A stretch of DNA of 64,000 nt, taken from NCBI GenBank assembly GCA_032716605.1, contig CM064501.1, positions 28,626,061-28,690,060 on the forward strand, given 5' to 3'. Positions 34,590-44,842 of the stretch are shown one piece after another. Below the pieces are notes generated by a model that was given only the letters and a program-made list of their open reading frames with translations, did not search any database and had not been told where the DNA came from. Source of the DNA: Paralithodes platypus. Lineage: Eukaryota; Arthropoda; Malacostraca; Decapoda; Lithodidae. Position 1 is the first letter of the stretch. The number at the start of each line of letters is the position of its first letter. Made by a program: the position numbers and the translations under genes.

Positions 34590-37065
34590 ATGTTTCACAC
34601 ACTGTTCCAAACATATTTACAAGACTGCAACTCCCATTCATTATCGCTCATCAGAACTATATCATCAGCAAACAGCAGTACAGGTAGCTTCCCACTTGTT
34701 TCCCTCCCTTATCAGCGATACACCAACATCCACTGTTCTTCCTTGTATTTCTTTCATGACTCCATCCATATATACAATAAACAACTACAGGGACATCACA
34801 CACCCCTGTTTCAACCCAACATTCAGATCAAAGAACTCGCTCTGTTCATTGTCCACACATACTGCCTCCTTTGCACCCTCATACATGCTCTTCACTGCTT
34901 TCAGCAACTTGCCATCTACTCTGTATATTCTAATTACTTTCCACATACCTTCTCTATCCATTCTGTCATAGGCCTTCTCCAAGCCCATAAAGGCAAGATA
35001 TAGCTTTGGTTACTTCACCAGATATTTCTCCTCAACACACTTCAGGGAAAATATCTGATCTACATATCCTCTTCCCTTCCCAAACCCGCCCTGCTCGTTA
35101 CCTATCCATTTCTTCGTTCTCGCTCTCACTCTCTCAATCACTACCCTACTGTACTGTATACCTTCCCTACTATGCTTAGAATACATATTCCTCGGTGGTT
35201 ACCACACACTCCTCTTTCCCCTTTACCCTTATATGGGGCGACTATTATATATGTCTACCAGTCATCAGGTGCACTCCTCTTCTCCCATGCTAGTTTGCAC
35301 ATTTTCAATACCCATTCGATCACTATCTCACCACCATACCTCAGCATTTCCCCACACACTCCATCTATTCCTAGTTCTTTCTCCAACTTCACTCTTTTCA
35401 CTACTTCTCTTCTTCTCCCTCCCATACCCCATCCAACTATGTTTGCTGGCGCTTCATTCCTTACATTCAGCAATTCGTTGAAGTACTCCCTCCATTTTTC
35501 GACTTTCTCTTGCTTCTCGGCTAGCACTCGCCCATTCTTATATTTCACACCCTTACTGTTTCCCTTGCTACCTTCCCTAGCTGTTTTTACTTCTTTCCAG
35601 AACCGTTTCTTACACTCCCTCCATTTTACACCCAGATTCCTTCCAAATTCCTCATCTACTCTTGTCTTACTGACCTTCACTACTCTCTTTTTCTCCAAGT
35701 ACCTCGCTCTTTTCTGTCTCTCCAAATCTTCATTCCCTCTACTACCCAATCACTCTCTATACACTTTCTTCTTGTCTTCCTCAGCTATTTTTACTTCTTC
35801 TGTCCACCATGCTGTACCCTTCACTCCCCTTCCTCTTCTCATTACTCCACACACCTCCTCATATGCTGCACAGATCTCTTCCTTAACCCTTAAAAAGCGG
35901 CTCACCACATAAGTCGTATTTAATAAAGCTGGACTATGTGGCGGCGCTCGACATAGGTCGAGTGGCAATTTCAGCACGTAATGTTGCTGAGAGAGAGAGA
36001 CAAGTGGTGGCAGGAGACTAGCGAGCGTATGACTGCTCCAGACCACCGCGGCGAACCTACTGACACGAATCTCAGCTCCCTCCTCCCTCTCTCACTCGCT
36101 ACATACTGAATTATATGGGGAAAGTGGCTAATTACCTGCTTTTTGCACTCGAGTTGCACGGTTATTGCAAGAAAACTATCCATCATACAAGGATCGTTAT
36201 GGTGTCATTCGAAAGCTCTGTTTATGCCCTTTCAGGGATAGATACTTGTTTTACGTTCTGGGTCTTATTTAGGCATGAAAATGATCACGTAAACAGCCCT
36301 ATTTTGGCTAAAAACACCCCGCTGGGCGGTACAAATAAATAAACCGCATAGGCCGCTAAAGAAGGGTTAAACACTTTGCTCACCTCCTCCACACCTTCCA
36401 GGTCAAACCTACCTAACTGTCTTTCTACTGCTCTCCTGAACTCTTCCTTGATTTCCTCTCCACCCTCCTCGCCATTCCACCTTCCTCTCGCCTCCCTCCA
36501 GCTCTCCTCACCCACGTCTTTTGTATGCTAATTTTAGCTACTATTACATAATGGTCAGACAGACCCCCTCCAATACCCCTATACACCCTAGGATCCAGGA
36601 CAGATTTCTGTATTCGTTCATCCACACATATATAATCAATCAGTGCCTTTCGTTCCACCACTGTCTCATCCTTCTTCCTCCACACCACTTTCCATGTGTA
36701 CCTGTGTAACATTCATTGACAGAAGAAGGTTGTGGCTATCCACAGCCTCCTCCCAACACATACCTCCACAAGTGCACTACCATTCCCATCCACCTCTGAT
36801 GTTACACCCCACCCTCCTACCACTCCATCAATTTTCTTGTCACCCACCTTCCCATCCATATCCCCAATCAGAAATATTCTTTCGCTCTTGCCAAACTTAT
36901 CCAGGCACGCCTCCACATTCACCCAGAACTTCTTTTTCTCTTTTACAATTTTATCTTCTGTCGGAGCATACACACACACACAACCAACCACATATGTATT
37001 CCTATTTTCATTCTCACCCACACAATCCTTGAACCCAAAGACCAATAGTTTCTTACACACTCCTT
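34590..37065 (-). pseudogene. LINE-D non-LTR retrotransposon, endonuclease and RT, interrupted by a MITE
   Basis: Minus strand, in order: endonuclease with VYAPTEDK, LIGDMDGKVG (normally GDMN) and LSDHYV (36425-37060). Then the inter-domain region with VKGTAWWTEEVK and GRVLAEKQEKVEKWREYFNELLN (35255-36046). Then RT with GGFGKGRGYVDQIF, MGLEKAYDRMDREGMW, VGLKQGCVMS and finally LFADDIVLM (34590-35170). The endonuclease N-terminus is missing, so the copy is 5'-truncated near 37065. Many frameshifts. The clade is not assigned; it differs from LINE-A, LINE-B and the CR1 copy. The MITE at 35883-36370 interrupts it at a TTAA, and the protein frame is continuous once the MITE is removed. Confidence 0.82.
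35883..36370 (+). mobile_element. MITE-A copy inside LINE-D
   Basis: 488 bp including TTAA at 35883-35886 and 36367-36370. The ends TTAACCCTT and AAGGGTTAA form a perfect 9 bp inverted terminus. Body as in 18101-18590. Removal of the MITE and one TTAA leaves LINE-D coding sequence open across the junction. Confidence 0.9.
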
Positions 37066-37169
37066 CTATTTGTTACTTACAAACAAACATGCACCTTCTT
37101 TCGCTGCTCCCTCACTCACTCCAGCACACACACTCATTCCACTCTCTAACATCTGTACCCCTCCATTTG

Positions 37170-37500
37170 GTCACAGTCATTCCTCATACATCCAGGCTGG
37201 CATTCACTAACACTTCCAGGACCTCTATCCAGTATGTTTTCCTTAAAAGCCACTCTACTGGTGATCTTCTTTCTTATCTTACCAACTCTTGGTCATCCTC
37301 CATTTGGGACCTCGGTGAAACCTTTACTTTTACGCAAGACATATCGAAAGCATTCGATAGATTCTGGCACAAATTTCTAATTTCTAAACTATCATCCTTC
37401 GATTTCTATCCCTCCATTTGTGCCATTATCTCTAATTTCCTTTTTGGCCGTCCCATGCTTGCAGTCGTGGACGGCCATTGCTCACTTTCTCAACCTATCA
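37170..37500 (+). pseudogene. Jockey-like RT fragment (LINE-E)
   Basis: A plus-strand frame with STGDLLSYLTNSWSSS, DISKAFDRFWH, FLISKLSSF and LAVVDGHCS. These correspond to the RT segment up to just before the GVPQGS box. Neither end of a LINE is present, so it is a decayed internal fragment. Beyond 37500 the open frame continues over GCGCCC-type repetitive sequence and is not coding. Confidence 0.75.
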
Positions 37501-37659
37501 GGCTTGGCGCCCAAACGGCCGCGCCTAAACGCCGGCGCCCAAATAGCATCGCCCAATCGTCCCATTCCGGTATTGCCCTGCTCGGTTGGTGTCTACAATC
37601 TCCCCAATACCTATATTAGAGTCTGACAGTGTCTCACACAAAGTTTATTGGGATGTAAT

Positions 37660-38110
37660 GTAGGCTGGCAAATACGTTCCTATATTCCCAACACTTCCTC
37701 TCTCTCCTCCTACCCCACTCCCTCCCCCCTACCATCCCTTTACCGCCAACACTCTCTCTCACTAACTCCCTCGTTCTCTGCCATCCCTTTATCCCCAACA
37801 TTCCCTCTCTCCCTACCCCACTCCCCCTCTCACTACCCCACTCCCTCCTTCCCTGTCATCCTTTTACCACAACACTCCCTCTCTCCCTGCCATCCGTTTA
37901 CCCCCAACGCTCCCACTCTCCCCATCCCACTCCCTCATCCCCTGTCATCCCTTTACTCCCTTCCAACCCTTTACCCCAACACTCCCACTTTCACTACCCC
38001 ACTCCCTCTCTTACTACACCACTGCCTCTTTCACTACCCCATTCCTGTCTTCCTTGCCCTCCCTTTACCCCATCTCTCCCTCTCTCTCTCCCCCACTCCC
38101 TCCCAGAAAA
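37660..38110 (+). repeat. CT-rich minisatellite
   Basis: Imperfect tandem units built around CCCCACTCCCTC and CCATCCCTTTACC. A related block lies at 41560-41770. Long open frames over it come from the lack of stop codons in C/T repeats. Confidence 0.8.
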
Positions 38111-38179
38111 TTCGGAAAAAATTCTGAAAAAAAAAAAAATTCAGACAATGCTCAGCAGTAACATACAACTCTAATACTC

Positions 38180-38603
38180 TTAATCCTTGTCTAGCGGGTT
38201 TTTTTAGGCTATTTTGGGCATATTCAGGCCCTCCTGAATGATCGATCAAGTATCTGCATGAAAATAAATGTATTTAGCAAAAAACTAGGCGCTAAAAGCT
38301 TCAAAATGAGACCAGAACGAGCTACGTAGCACTCGTCGTTCTCACGCAGTGGTACCACTAACATGGGAGTTTAGCGTATAGCGGCATATTTTTTCCCGCT
38401 ACGCTCACTACTGGCAACACTGCCTGACTCTCGATAACAGAGGAAGCGTGAGTCAGTGGGCGGCGGTAAGCCCTGGGACGTGTGGCCTGCTGCGCTCCCG
38501 GCCATTTGCACTCGATTTTAACCCTTTAAAAGCCTTAATAATGCTCCTAACTTGCTGCAAATTGGAGCCCGACTTGAGGCGGGCCCCGCCAGTTAAGGGT
38601 TAA
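38180..38603. mobile_element. MITE-C, TTAA element inside LINE-A copy 2
   Basis: 424 bp including TTAA at 38180-38183 and 38600-38603. The ends are inverted (TTAATCCTTGTCTAGCGGG and, opposite strand, TTAACCCTTAACTGGCGGG) and resemble MITE-A ends, but the body differs. In copy 1 of LINE-A the same site is uninterrupted (AATACTCTTAAGGTGTT). Confidence 0.88.
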
Positions 38604-41200
38604 GGTGTTCTATGTAAATGCTCGTAGCATACGCAATACATTTTCAGATCTAGAGGAAATCGTGTTTACAGAACATTATGATATAATCGGCATTACAGAA
38701 TCTTGGTAAAATACGGAAAACAGAGACATTTTAGCCGAATCTAGGCTTCCTGGTTATACAATGTTTGAGAAAAGTCGGATCAATAAAATGGAAGAGGAGT
38801 TCTGTTTGTTATAAAGGAAAGTATTAATCCCGTCTTAATATAAAACCTCAAATTGCGAATATAGACATATCTTACATACTATTAAATAATAACCGAGGAA
38901 CTAAAATAACACTAGCTTTATTATGCAGCTCAATCAGTGCAAACTGACAGTGAAGTTTATGAACAAATTGCAGAAATGACTAACAGACAAGATACCGTAA
39001 TACTTGGCGATTTCAACTTACCCGTGACTAAATGGGGTGATATTCTTAAGAAACCTCACACTCTGCACACAACCTCTATGCCAACTTGCAAGAAAGCTCA
39101 CTTTTTCAATTTGTACAATCTCCGACCCGTGGTAATAATGTGCTTGACCTTGTACTCGCAACAAAAGAAGACTTGGTAGAGAGTTTATATATTGGTAATG
39201 AATTTAGTAACAGCGACCATCGTACGATAACTTTCAATTTAAAGTTCAATAGAAACAAACCAAATAGCAGCATTGAGAAAGTCCCTAATTTCAAGAAAGC
39301 AAATTTTCATAAACTTAGATCAATGTTTAAAGAAACTGACTGGAGCTCTCTGACTAACAATAGCGACATAAATACATCTTGGGAGTTTTTCACAACCACT
39401 TACCTTAAAGCAGTGCAGGACTGCATACCATCGAAAATACGGCGTACAGGCCATAATGATAAGCCCAAATGGTGGAATAAAGATATTTCAGACTCTCTGC
39501 TTGCTAAAAAGTTTGCTAATGATAGAGTAAAATCCTCACAAAATGACGAAGAACAGGTGAAATTTGTAGAACTACGACACAAAGCCAAAAAGTTAATTAA
39601 GAAAAGTAAAAAGACCCTGGAGTTACATGTTGCAAGTCAAAGTAAAACAAAGCAGAACAAATCTATAGTTATATCAGAAAGAAAAAAGTAGTTACTTCAA
39701 CTGTTGGACCGTTACTCGATGAAAATAGAGAATACACCAAAGACGAAGAACAAATGCGTAATGCCCTCAATACCTTCTTTGCATCAGTTTTTACAACAGA
39801 AGATCTCACTGATATCCCTACACCATCGCTGATTCAGATCGATAATTCAGATGTCCTAAGCAATATCACCGTTACAGAGAGAGAAGTATTGAATTGTTTA
39901 GATAAACTCAAGATAAATAAAACTCCTGGACCTCATACAATCTCACCTAGAGTTCTAAAGGAAGCTAAGGATGAATTCTCCAAACCACTGACATTGCTAT
40001 TCAATTAATGTTTGCAGTCTGGAACTATGCCTGATCAGTGGAAACTGGCCAACATAACACCGATATTAAAAAAGGGCAGCAAACCCCTACCCAGTAACTA
40101 TCGTCCAATTAGCTTAACCTCAGTTGTATGTAAAATGCTAGAAACGCTCATAAGAGACAGACTCGTAAATCACTTAGAGGAAAATAACATACTTAAAGAT
40201 ACTCAACACGGCTTCCGTAAAAAAAGTTCTTGTTTAACAAACCTCTTAGACTTCTTCCACGATATCCTCAACCTCTACGATGAGAGTAAAGTTGTAGATA
40301 TTATATACCTTGATTTTCAAAAGGCCTTTGACAAAGTTCCCCACAAACGTTTACTGCTAAAACTAAGAGCGCATGGAATACAAGACGGTGTGTTGAAATG
40401 GATAGAACATTGGCTCAGCGACAGAAAGCAAAGAGTAGTCATAAACGGTAAGGCATCTAAATGGACAAATGTAAGTAGCCGGGTACCCCAGGGATCAGTA
40501 CTAGGACCAATTATTTTTCTAATTTACATCAACGACCTAGATGAGGGTCTCGCCTGTACAATCTCAAAATTTGCTGACGATACAAAAATTGCAAATAGCG
40601 TACTTTCAAAAGAACAAGTTGATGATATGCAACACAATTTAGACAAGTTGTAATGTTGGGCCCAAATTTGGCAAATGAGTTTCAATGCGGATAAATGTAA
40701 AGTACTACATATCGGATACCAAAATGAGAAAGCAAACTATTCCATGAATGGCACTCAGCATAAGAATGTAAACAGAGAAACCGATCTGGGAGTAACAATA
40801 TCGAGTAACCTAAAACCAAGTCAATAATGTTCAGAAGTTGTTAAGAAGGCAAACAAAATAATTGGTTTTATAGGCAGGTTATTTGAGGATAAATCTAAAG
40901 ACGTTATCCTAACCCTTTACAACTCCTTAGTCCGCCCTCTTCTGGAATACTGTGTTCAATCCTGGTGCCATTATTACCAAAAAGATATAGACAAGCTAGA
41001 ACGAGTTCAACGTAGAGTTGCCAAAATGATACCTAGCCTAAAGAACAAACCATACGAGGAGGAGCGTCTTAGAGAATTAAATCTATTTCCTTTAACCCAG
41101 CACAGATTAAAAGGCGACTTAATTCAAGTGTTCAAAATCATCGAAGGCATTGACAATATGAACTGTAGTAAGTACTTCACTATCGACCAATCTAATTAAA
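38604..41200 (+). pseudogene. LINE-A copy 2 ORF2: endonuclease and reverse transcriptase
   Basis: The endonuclease begins with FYVNARSIRN and continues in shifted frames through LGDFNLPVTKWGD (38937-39179), RGNNVLDLVLATKED and NSDHRTITF (39086-39691). Its catalytic GDFN and SDH boxes are intact here, unlike copy 1. The RT follows with KINKTPGP (39754-40008), then after a TAA at 40006 NYRPISLTSVVCKMLE, HGFRKKSSCLTNLLDFF, IIYLDFQKAFDKVPH, VPQGSVLGPI and KFADDTKI (40012-40653). A TAA at 40651 and further breaks follow before the thumb ends near 41160. Several stops and frameshifts: inactive. Confidence 0.88.
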
Positions 41201-41559
41201 CGCGGGGAAACGGTTACAATATTATTGGTAAATCTTTTAGCACACACGAATCTAAGAATTTCTTCTTCAATTGAGTTGTCAACTTGTGGAATGGGCTTCC
41301 CCGAGACGCTATAGACTGCAGCACCGGATGACTGCGTTTGTAAATGAATAACTTTATTTTTCCCCCCCCTCAGTTACTAACCCATCTGTCCCCTACTAAC
41401 TTCCTAATCCTGCCACGGATAATAGTTCCAGGGCAGTAGTTCTATTTCCAATGTTCCGTTACCCACTCTAAACCACTGTTTGGACACTTGATCCTCAGTG
41501 TTTTGGAGGACAAGCAGCCTAGAAGGGTCACTAGATCTGCTGTTGCTTGATTTACTTTG

Positions 41560-41790
41560 TACTCCTCCCTACCAACCCTTTACCCCCAACACTCTCCTCT
41601 CTCTCTCTCTCCCCCACTCCCTCGCCCTCTACCATCCCTTTACTCCCACCACTCCCTCGCCCTCTACCAACCCTATGCCCCCAACACTCCCCCTCTCTCT
41701 CCCTACCCCACTCCCTCACCCTCTACCATCCCTTACCCCCAACACTCCCTCCTTCTCTCCCTACCCCACTCTCACATAATCTTGCATTCC
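41560..41790 (+). repeat. CT-rich minisatellite, second block
   Basis: Units of the form ACTCCCTCGCCCTCTACCA / CCCTTTACCCCCAACA, related to 37660-38110. It adjoins the truncated end of LINE-A copy 2. Confidence 0.8.
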
Positions 41791-41825
41791 CCCGACCCCT
41801 TTGATTATAAGGTTAAGGGGACGTT

Positions 41826-42354
41826 GTTGTTGTTGTTGTTGTTGTTCCCCAAGCTGCCTGGCCGAACAGCCCCAAGGCCCCGAGCAAGGCCAAGGCCATA
41901 ACTGAGCGCCCCCACAGAACCCTCCCTGCCGACCACAATAAAGCCTGGGTGACCGAAGCCACTCCATGGCGGGGAGCTGAGGAGGGTGCGGAAACGCCCG
42001 GGAAACCAAAGCCCCATCCAGGACCCTGTGCCCCTCAGCAATTATGAAGAGAAAGTTGAGGGGCAAAGGAAAAATGTGACGCTTTGGCTTCCAATCTTGG
42101 TAGATTGGGAGGTCAATCCACGGAAAAGACGCCGTCACTTGAGATCTAGAAAACATATAAGTAAAAGGAACAGTCAGAGTAAGCTATGGGTATGGCAGAG
42201 ATCGCTCAGTTCTCACTCTGATAGACCAGCCCATCACCACATGACTAGAACCCAATCCTCTCAGCATCAACTAGGAATGGCCCTAGAAAGCCGCCTTTGG
42301 CGGGGGGTTAGCTCCCCTATTTCAACCCCTTTCGGGGTGGGGCACCCGCCCCAT
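41826..42354 (-). mobile_element. Candidate (CAA)n-tailed retroposon
   Basis: About 530 bp flanked by the 12 bp direct repeat TAAGGGGACGTT (41814-41825 and 42354-42365). On the minus strand it ends in (CAA)n directly before the duplication. That is the layout of a LINE-mobilised short retroposon. The 5' end (minus) is GC-rich with a hairpin (CCCCACCCCGAAAGGGGTTG). Open frames across it on both strands are not recognised. Confidence 0.65.
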
Positions 42355-42365
42355 AAGGGGACGTT

Positions 42366-42789
42366 ATGTTATATATATATTTATTAATTTATCTTTTTTT
42401 TTTTGTTACCGGTACATATTTTTGTTTTCGTTTGCTCCCTAGACCTCTATCAAGCGTAAAAAATAAATAAATAAATAAAAAAAACAAAAACGGCCTTCGA
42501 TAAAAAAAAGAAAAAAAGAGTTGTACTTTTTTCGGGAGGCAAATGTCCTAGCCGAAATTACAGGCTTCTTATCGCTCGCCAGTACAAAATCGACACCTAG
42601 ATAGGGCGAAAGGTCTTAAAATCGCCAGCCTAATGGAGCATACGTCTTAAAATCTCATAAATAATAGGGCTAAACATAAAGAAAACAGGGTCCAAAAGAT
42701 AAAATCAATGACTTCCCCTTAATTCACTTTATTCAGCATAGACAAGTTCATCGATGTTCTCGGTTCATTATTGTTTAGTTAGAATTATA
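42366..42789. repeat. Dispersed repeat with the CCATCAAG-type core
   Basis: CTAGACCTCTATCAAGCG at about 42440 followed by GGTCTTAAAATCGCCAGCC (about 42610), the same order as at 3428-3600 and 22290-22500. No gene. Confidence 0.55.
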
Positions 42790-43215
42790 TTATACAGTAC
42801 AGTATATACGGTCTGATTACATGATTATATATACAGTACAGTATATACGGTCTGATTACATGATTATATATACAGTACAGTATATACGGTCTGATTACAT
42901 GATTATATATACAGTACAGTATATACGGTCTGATTACATGATTATATATACAGTACAGTATATACGGTCTGATTACATGATTATATATACAGTACAGTAT
43001 ATACGGTCTGATTACATGATTATATATACAGTACAGTATATACGGTCTGATTACATGATTATATATACAGTACAGTATATACGGTCTGATTACATGATTA
43101 TATATACAGTACAGTATATACGGTCTGATTACATGATTATATATACAGTACAGTATATACGGTCTGATTACATGATTATATATACAGTACAGTATATACG
43201 GTCTGATTACATGAT
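42790..43215 (+). repeat. 39-bp minisatellite, about 11 units
   Basis: Ten consecutive units of 39 bp from 42821 to 43210 look identical by eye, plus a partial unit at each end. The unit contains ACAGTACAGTATATACGGTC and ends ATGATTATAT. Because 39 is a multiple of three, it gives a long open frame with a 13-residue repeat, which is not evidence of a gene. Confidence 0.95.
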
Positions 43216-43219
43216 TAGT

Positions 43220-43422
43220 TTAACCCTTTGAGTATCAGCGACATGTATTATATATTTGTTCGAGCTATATTTTGATGATATTATGCAGCTTAGGAAGGAT
43301 CTAAGGTAGTTAAGAGGGTTGGCTGAGATATATTAAAGCCTTATTATTGCTAAGTTGAACAGAATCGTCTAATATTTGTAAGATTATAATGAAAAGGACG
43401 TCACCGGTACTGAATGAGTTAA
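43220..43422. mobile_element. MITE-D1, TTAA foldback element
   Basis: 203 bp between TTAA 43220-43223 and 43419-43422. The two halves are inverted copies (TTAACCCTTTGAGTATCAGC and, opposite strand, TTAACTCATTCAGTACCGGT) with the shared interior phrases AGGAAGGA and ATCGTCTAAT. No coding capacity. Confidence 0.75.
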
Positions 43423-43799
43423 TTTCAAGTATTCGATAAATGGATGTCAATCGTAGTTCTGTACTTAACCTTTAACTGTCTTGATGGTGTGATGGTTACA
43501 ATGTTTAAAATCTGTATGTGGTAGGCCTATCCCAGTCTCGAATCCCGAATCCCGGGATATTCACTAGCTTTCATTAATTTCATTAGGAGGTATTTGGTGT
43601 TGGGAGTGAAATTAATTACTTAGATTATATATCTATAGATCTATCTACCTATTGCCTGACGCCGTGATCCCCGAAGGGGTGGCCACGAACGAAACGTCCT
43701 CATGCACCTCTGTCCCCAGTCAGTCGACGTCCCTCCTCCCAACCAGCACCGCCTTCTTTACTCCATCCATCCACTTCTCTTTCGGTTTACCGGAAGATT

Positions 43800-43808
43800 A
43801 TATATACA

Positions 43809-43858
<50 letters not shown>

Positions 43859-43866
43859 TGTATATA
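43800..43866. repeat. (TA)n microsatellite
   Basis: TA dinucleotides flanked on both sides by TATACAGTATATA, forming a perfect palindrome of ACAGTATATA...TATATACTGTATATA. Confidence 0.92.
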
Positions 43867-43979
43867 CACATCATTATTAAGGGGGTAGGGTTTATTTATT
43901 GGTCGATTATTTTGTTATTTGTTTAGTTTCCTGCCTTGACCTCCATCAAGCCTACCTATTTTGACCAGGGTATAGCATA

Positions 43980-44147
43980 ATGTCTATGTTGAGCGGCCAT
44001 ACTGCGGTGCCTCTGGTGGGGGAGGAGCTGGCACGACAGATGAAGGACTGGCACGGGTATCCTGATGGCTTGGTCCGAATCCACCCCGGGGGATGGAGCT
44101 TCCCCTCTGGATTCACCCATTTCGCAGACAAATGTAACCGTTTCAAG
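43980..44147 (+). CDS. Cytosolic sulfotransferase, exon 1
   Basis: 56 codons from ATG to the donor AAG|GTGAGC, ending in phase 0. The peptide has the N-terminal form of invertebrate sulfotransferases, with the region GYPDGLVRIHPGGW and HFADKCNRFK leading into the FRPSDVVV strand of exon 2. The enzyme family moves a sulfate group from PAPS to small phenols, alcohols or amines in the cytosol. A second ATG three codons on (MSMLS) could also serve. The exon is followed by a 4.2 kb intron holding foldback MITEs and a LINE. No promoter is recognised upstream; a copy of the dispersed CCATCAAG core lies 40 bp before it. Confidence 0.85.
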
Positions 44148-44159
44148 GTGAGCACTATC

Positions 44160-44590
44160 TTAACCCCTTCAGCACCATGACGACTTTTTACCTTTGATTC
44201 TGGCTAAAATGACATGACTGTATGCAGTTTAAGAAGGACCTACGTTTTTAACCCCCTTCACTACTGGTAACGTCCTTTTCATTATATTCTGGGCACTATT
44301 ATACGATTGTATTCAGTGTAGGAAGGACGTCTACCCATACAAACACTACAAACTATCACAATTGTTCATTTTTGCTACCATACAACCTTCCTAAGCTTTA
44401 TAAAATCGTCTAGGACTAAATGTAACTTAAATAAAATAAAATATATATCGCTGGTACAGAAATATTTAAGAGGGTTTATTACGATCATATTTACCCACTT
44501 GAGTCGTGGAGGTAAATAACAAACTAACAAAAATCGTCTAATGGTAACCAGAATATGATGACAATTACGTCATGGTGGTGAAGGGGTTAA
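44160..44590. mobile_element. MITE-D2 with a nested MITE-D
   Basis: TTAA 44160-44163 with CCCCTTCAGCACCATGACG and TTAA 44587-44590 preceded by CGTCATGGTGGTGAAGGGG form inverted ends. A second TTAA-bounded foldback (44248-44469, CCCCCTTCACTACTGGTAACG to CGCTGGTACAGAA) is nested in it. Located in intron 1 of the sulfotransferase, 12 bp after the donor. Confidence 0.75.
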
Positions 44591-44803
44591 CCCCTTGAGG
44601 ATTAGGACACAATTATTTCATTTTTTTGTCTGGCTATTATTAGACGATATTATTCAGATTGGGAAGGATATATGGAAGTCAAGGGGTCGAATTAAGATAG
44701 TCGTTGCCTTTATAACTCCAGAGATCCTTCCTAAGCTGTATGAAATAGTCTAATGGTAGCCAGCATAACCTGTCAAAATAAGTCATGATCCTCAAGAGGT
44801 TAA
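44587..44803. mobile_element. MITE-D3, foldback sharing a TTAA with MITE-D2
   Basis: 217 bp. Ends TTAACCCCTTGAGGATTAGG and, opposite strand, TTAACCTCTTGAGGATCATG. The two halves remain similar through GGCTAxxATTAGACxATxT. The left TTAA is the same four bases that end the preceding element. Confidence 0.8.
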
Positions 44804-44842
44804 AATACACAGTATATGAACCCAAAATGTTTTGATTGTATA

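Larger units (their letters stand above)
38137..41540 (+). mobile_element. LINE-A copy 2 (CR1-like), interrupted by MITE-C
   Basis: Plus-strand counterpart of 22591-26960. Homology begins at ATTCAGACAATG (38141), is broken by the MITE at 38180-38603, and resumes with the endonuclease start. It runs through RT to a 3' region that matches 22850-23290. Homology with copy 1 stops at TTTGTACTCCT (about 41565), where a CT-rich repeat begins. It is truncated at the 5' end relative to copy 1. Confidence 0.85.

Noticed and set aside
34590..35912. Plus-strand frames of 137 and 246 codons rich in Ser, Leu and Phe
   Set aside because: They are antisense to LINE-D, whose minus-strand frames carry endonuclease and RT motifs.
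37648..38127. Serine/proline-rich open frame
   Set aside because: It lies over a C/T minisatellite where stop codons cannot occur on that strand.
42790..43215. CRISPR-like array or repetitive protein gene
   Set aside because: There are no unique spacers between the repeats, and the genome is eukaryotic. The open frame arises because the unit is 39 bp and lacks stops.
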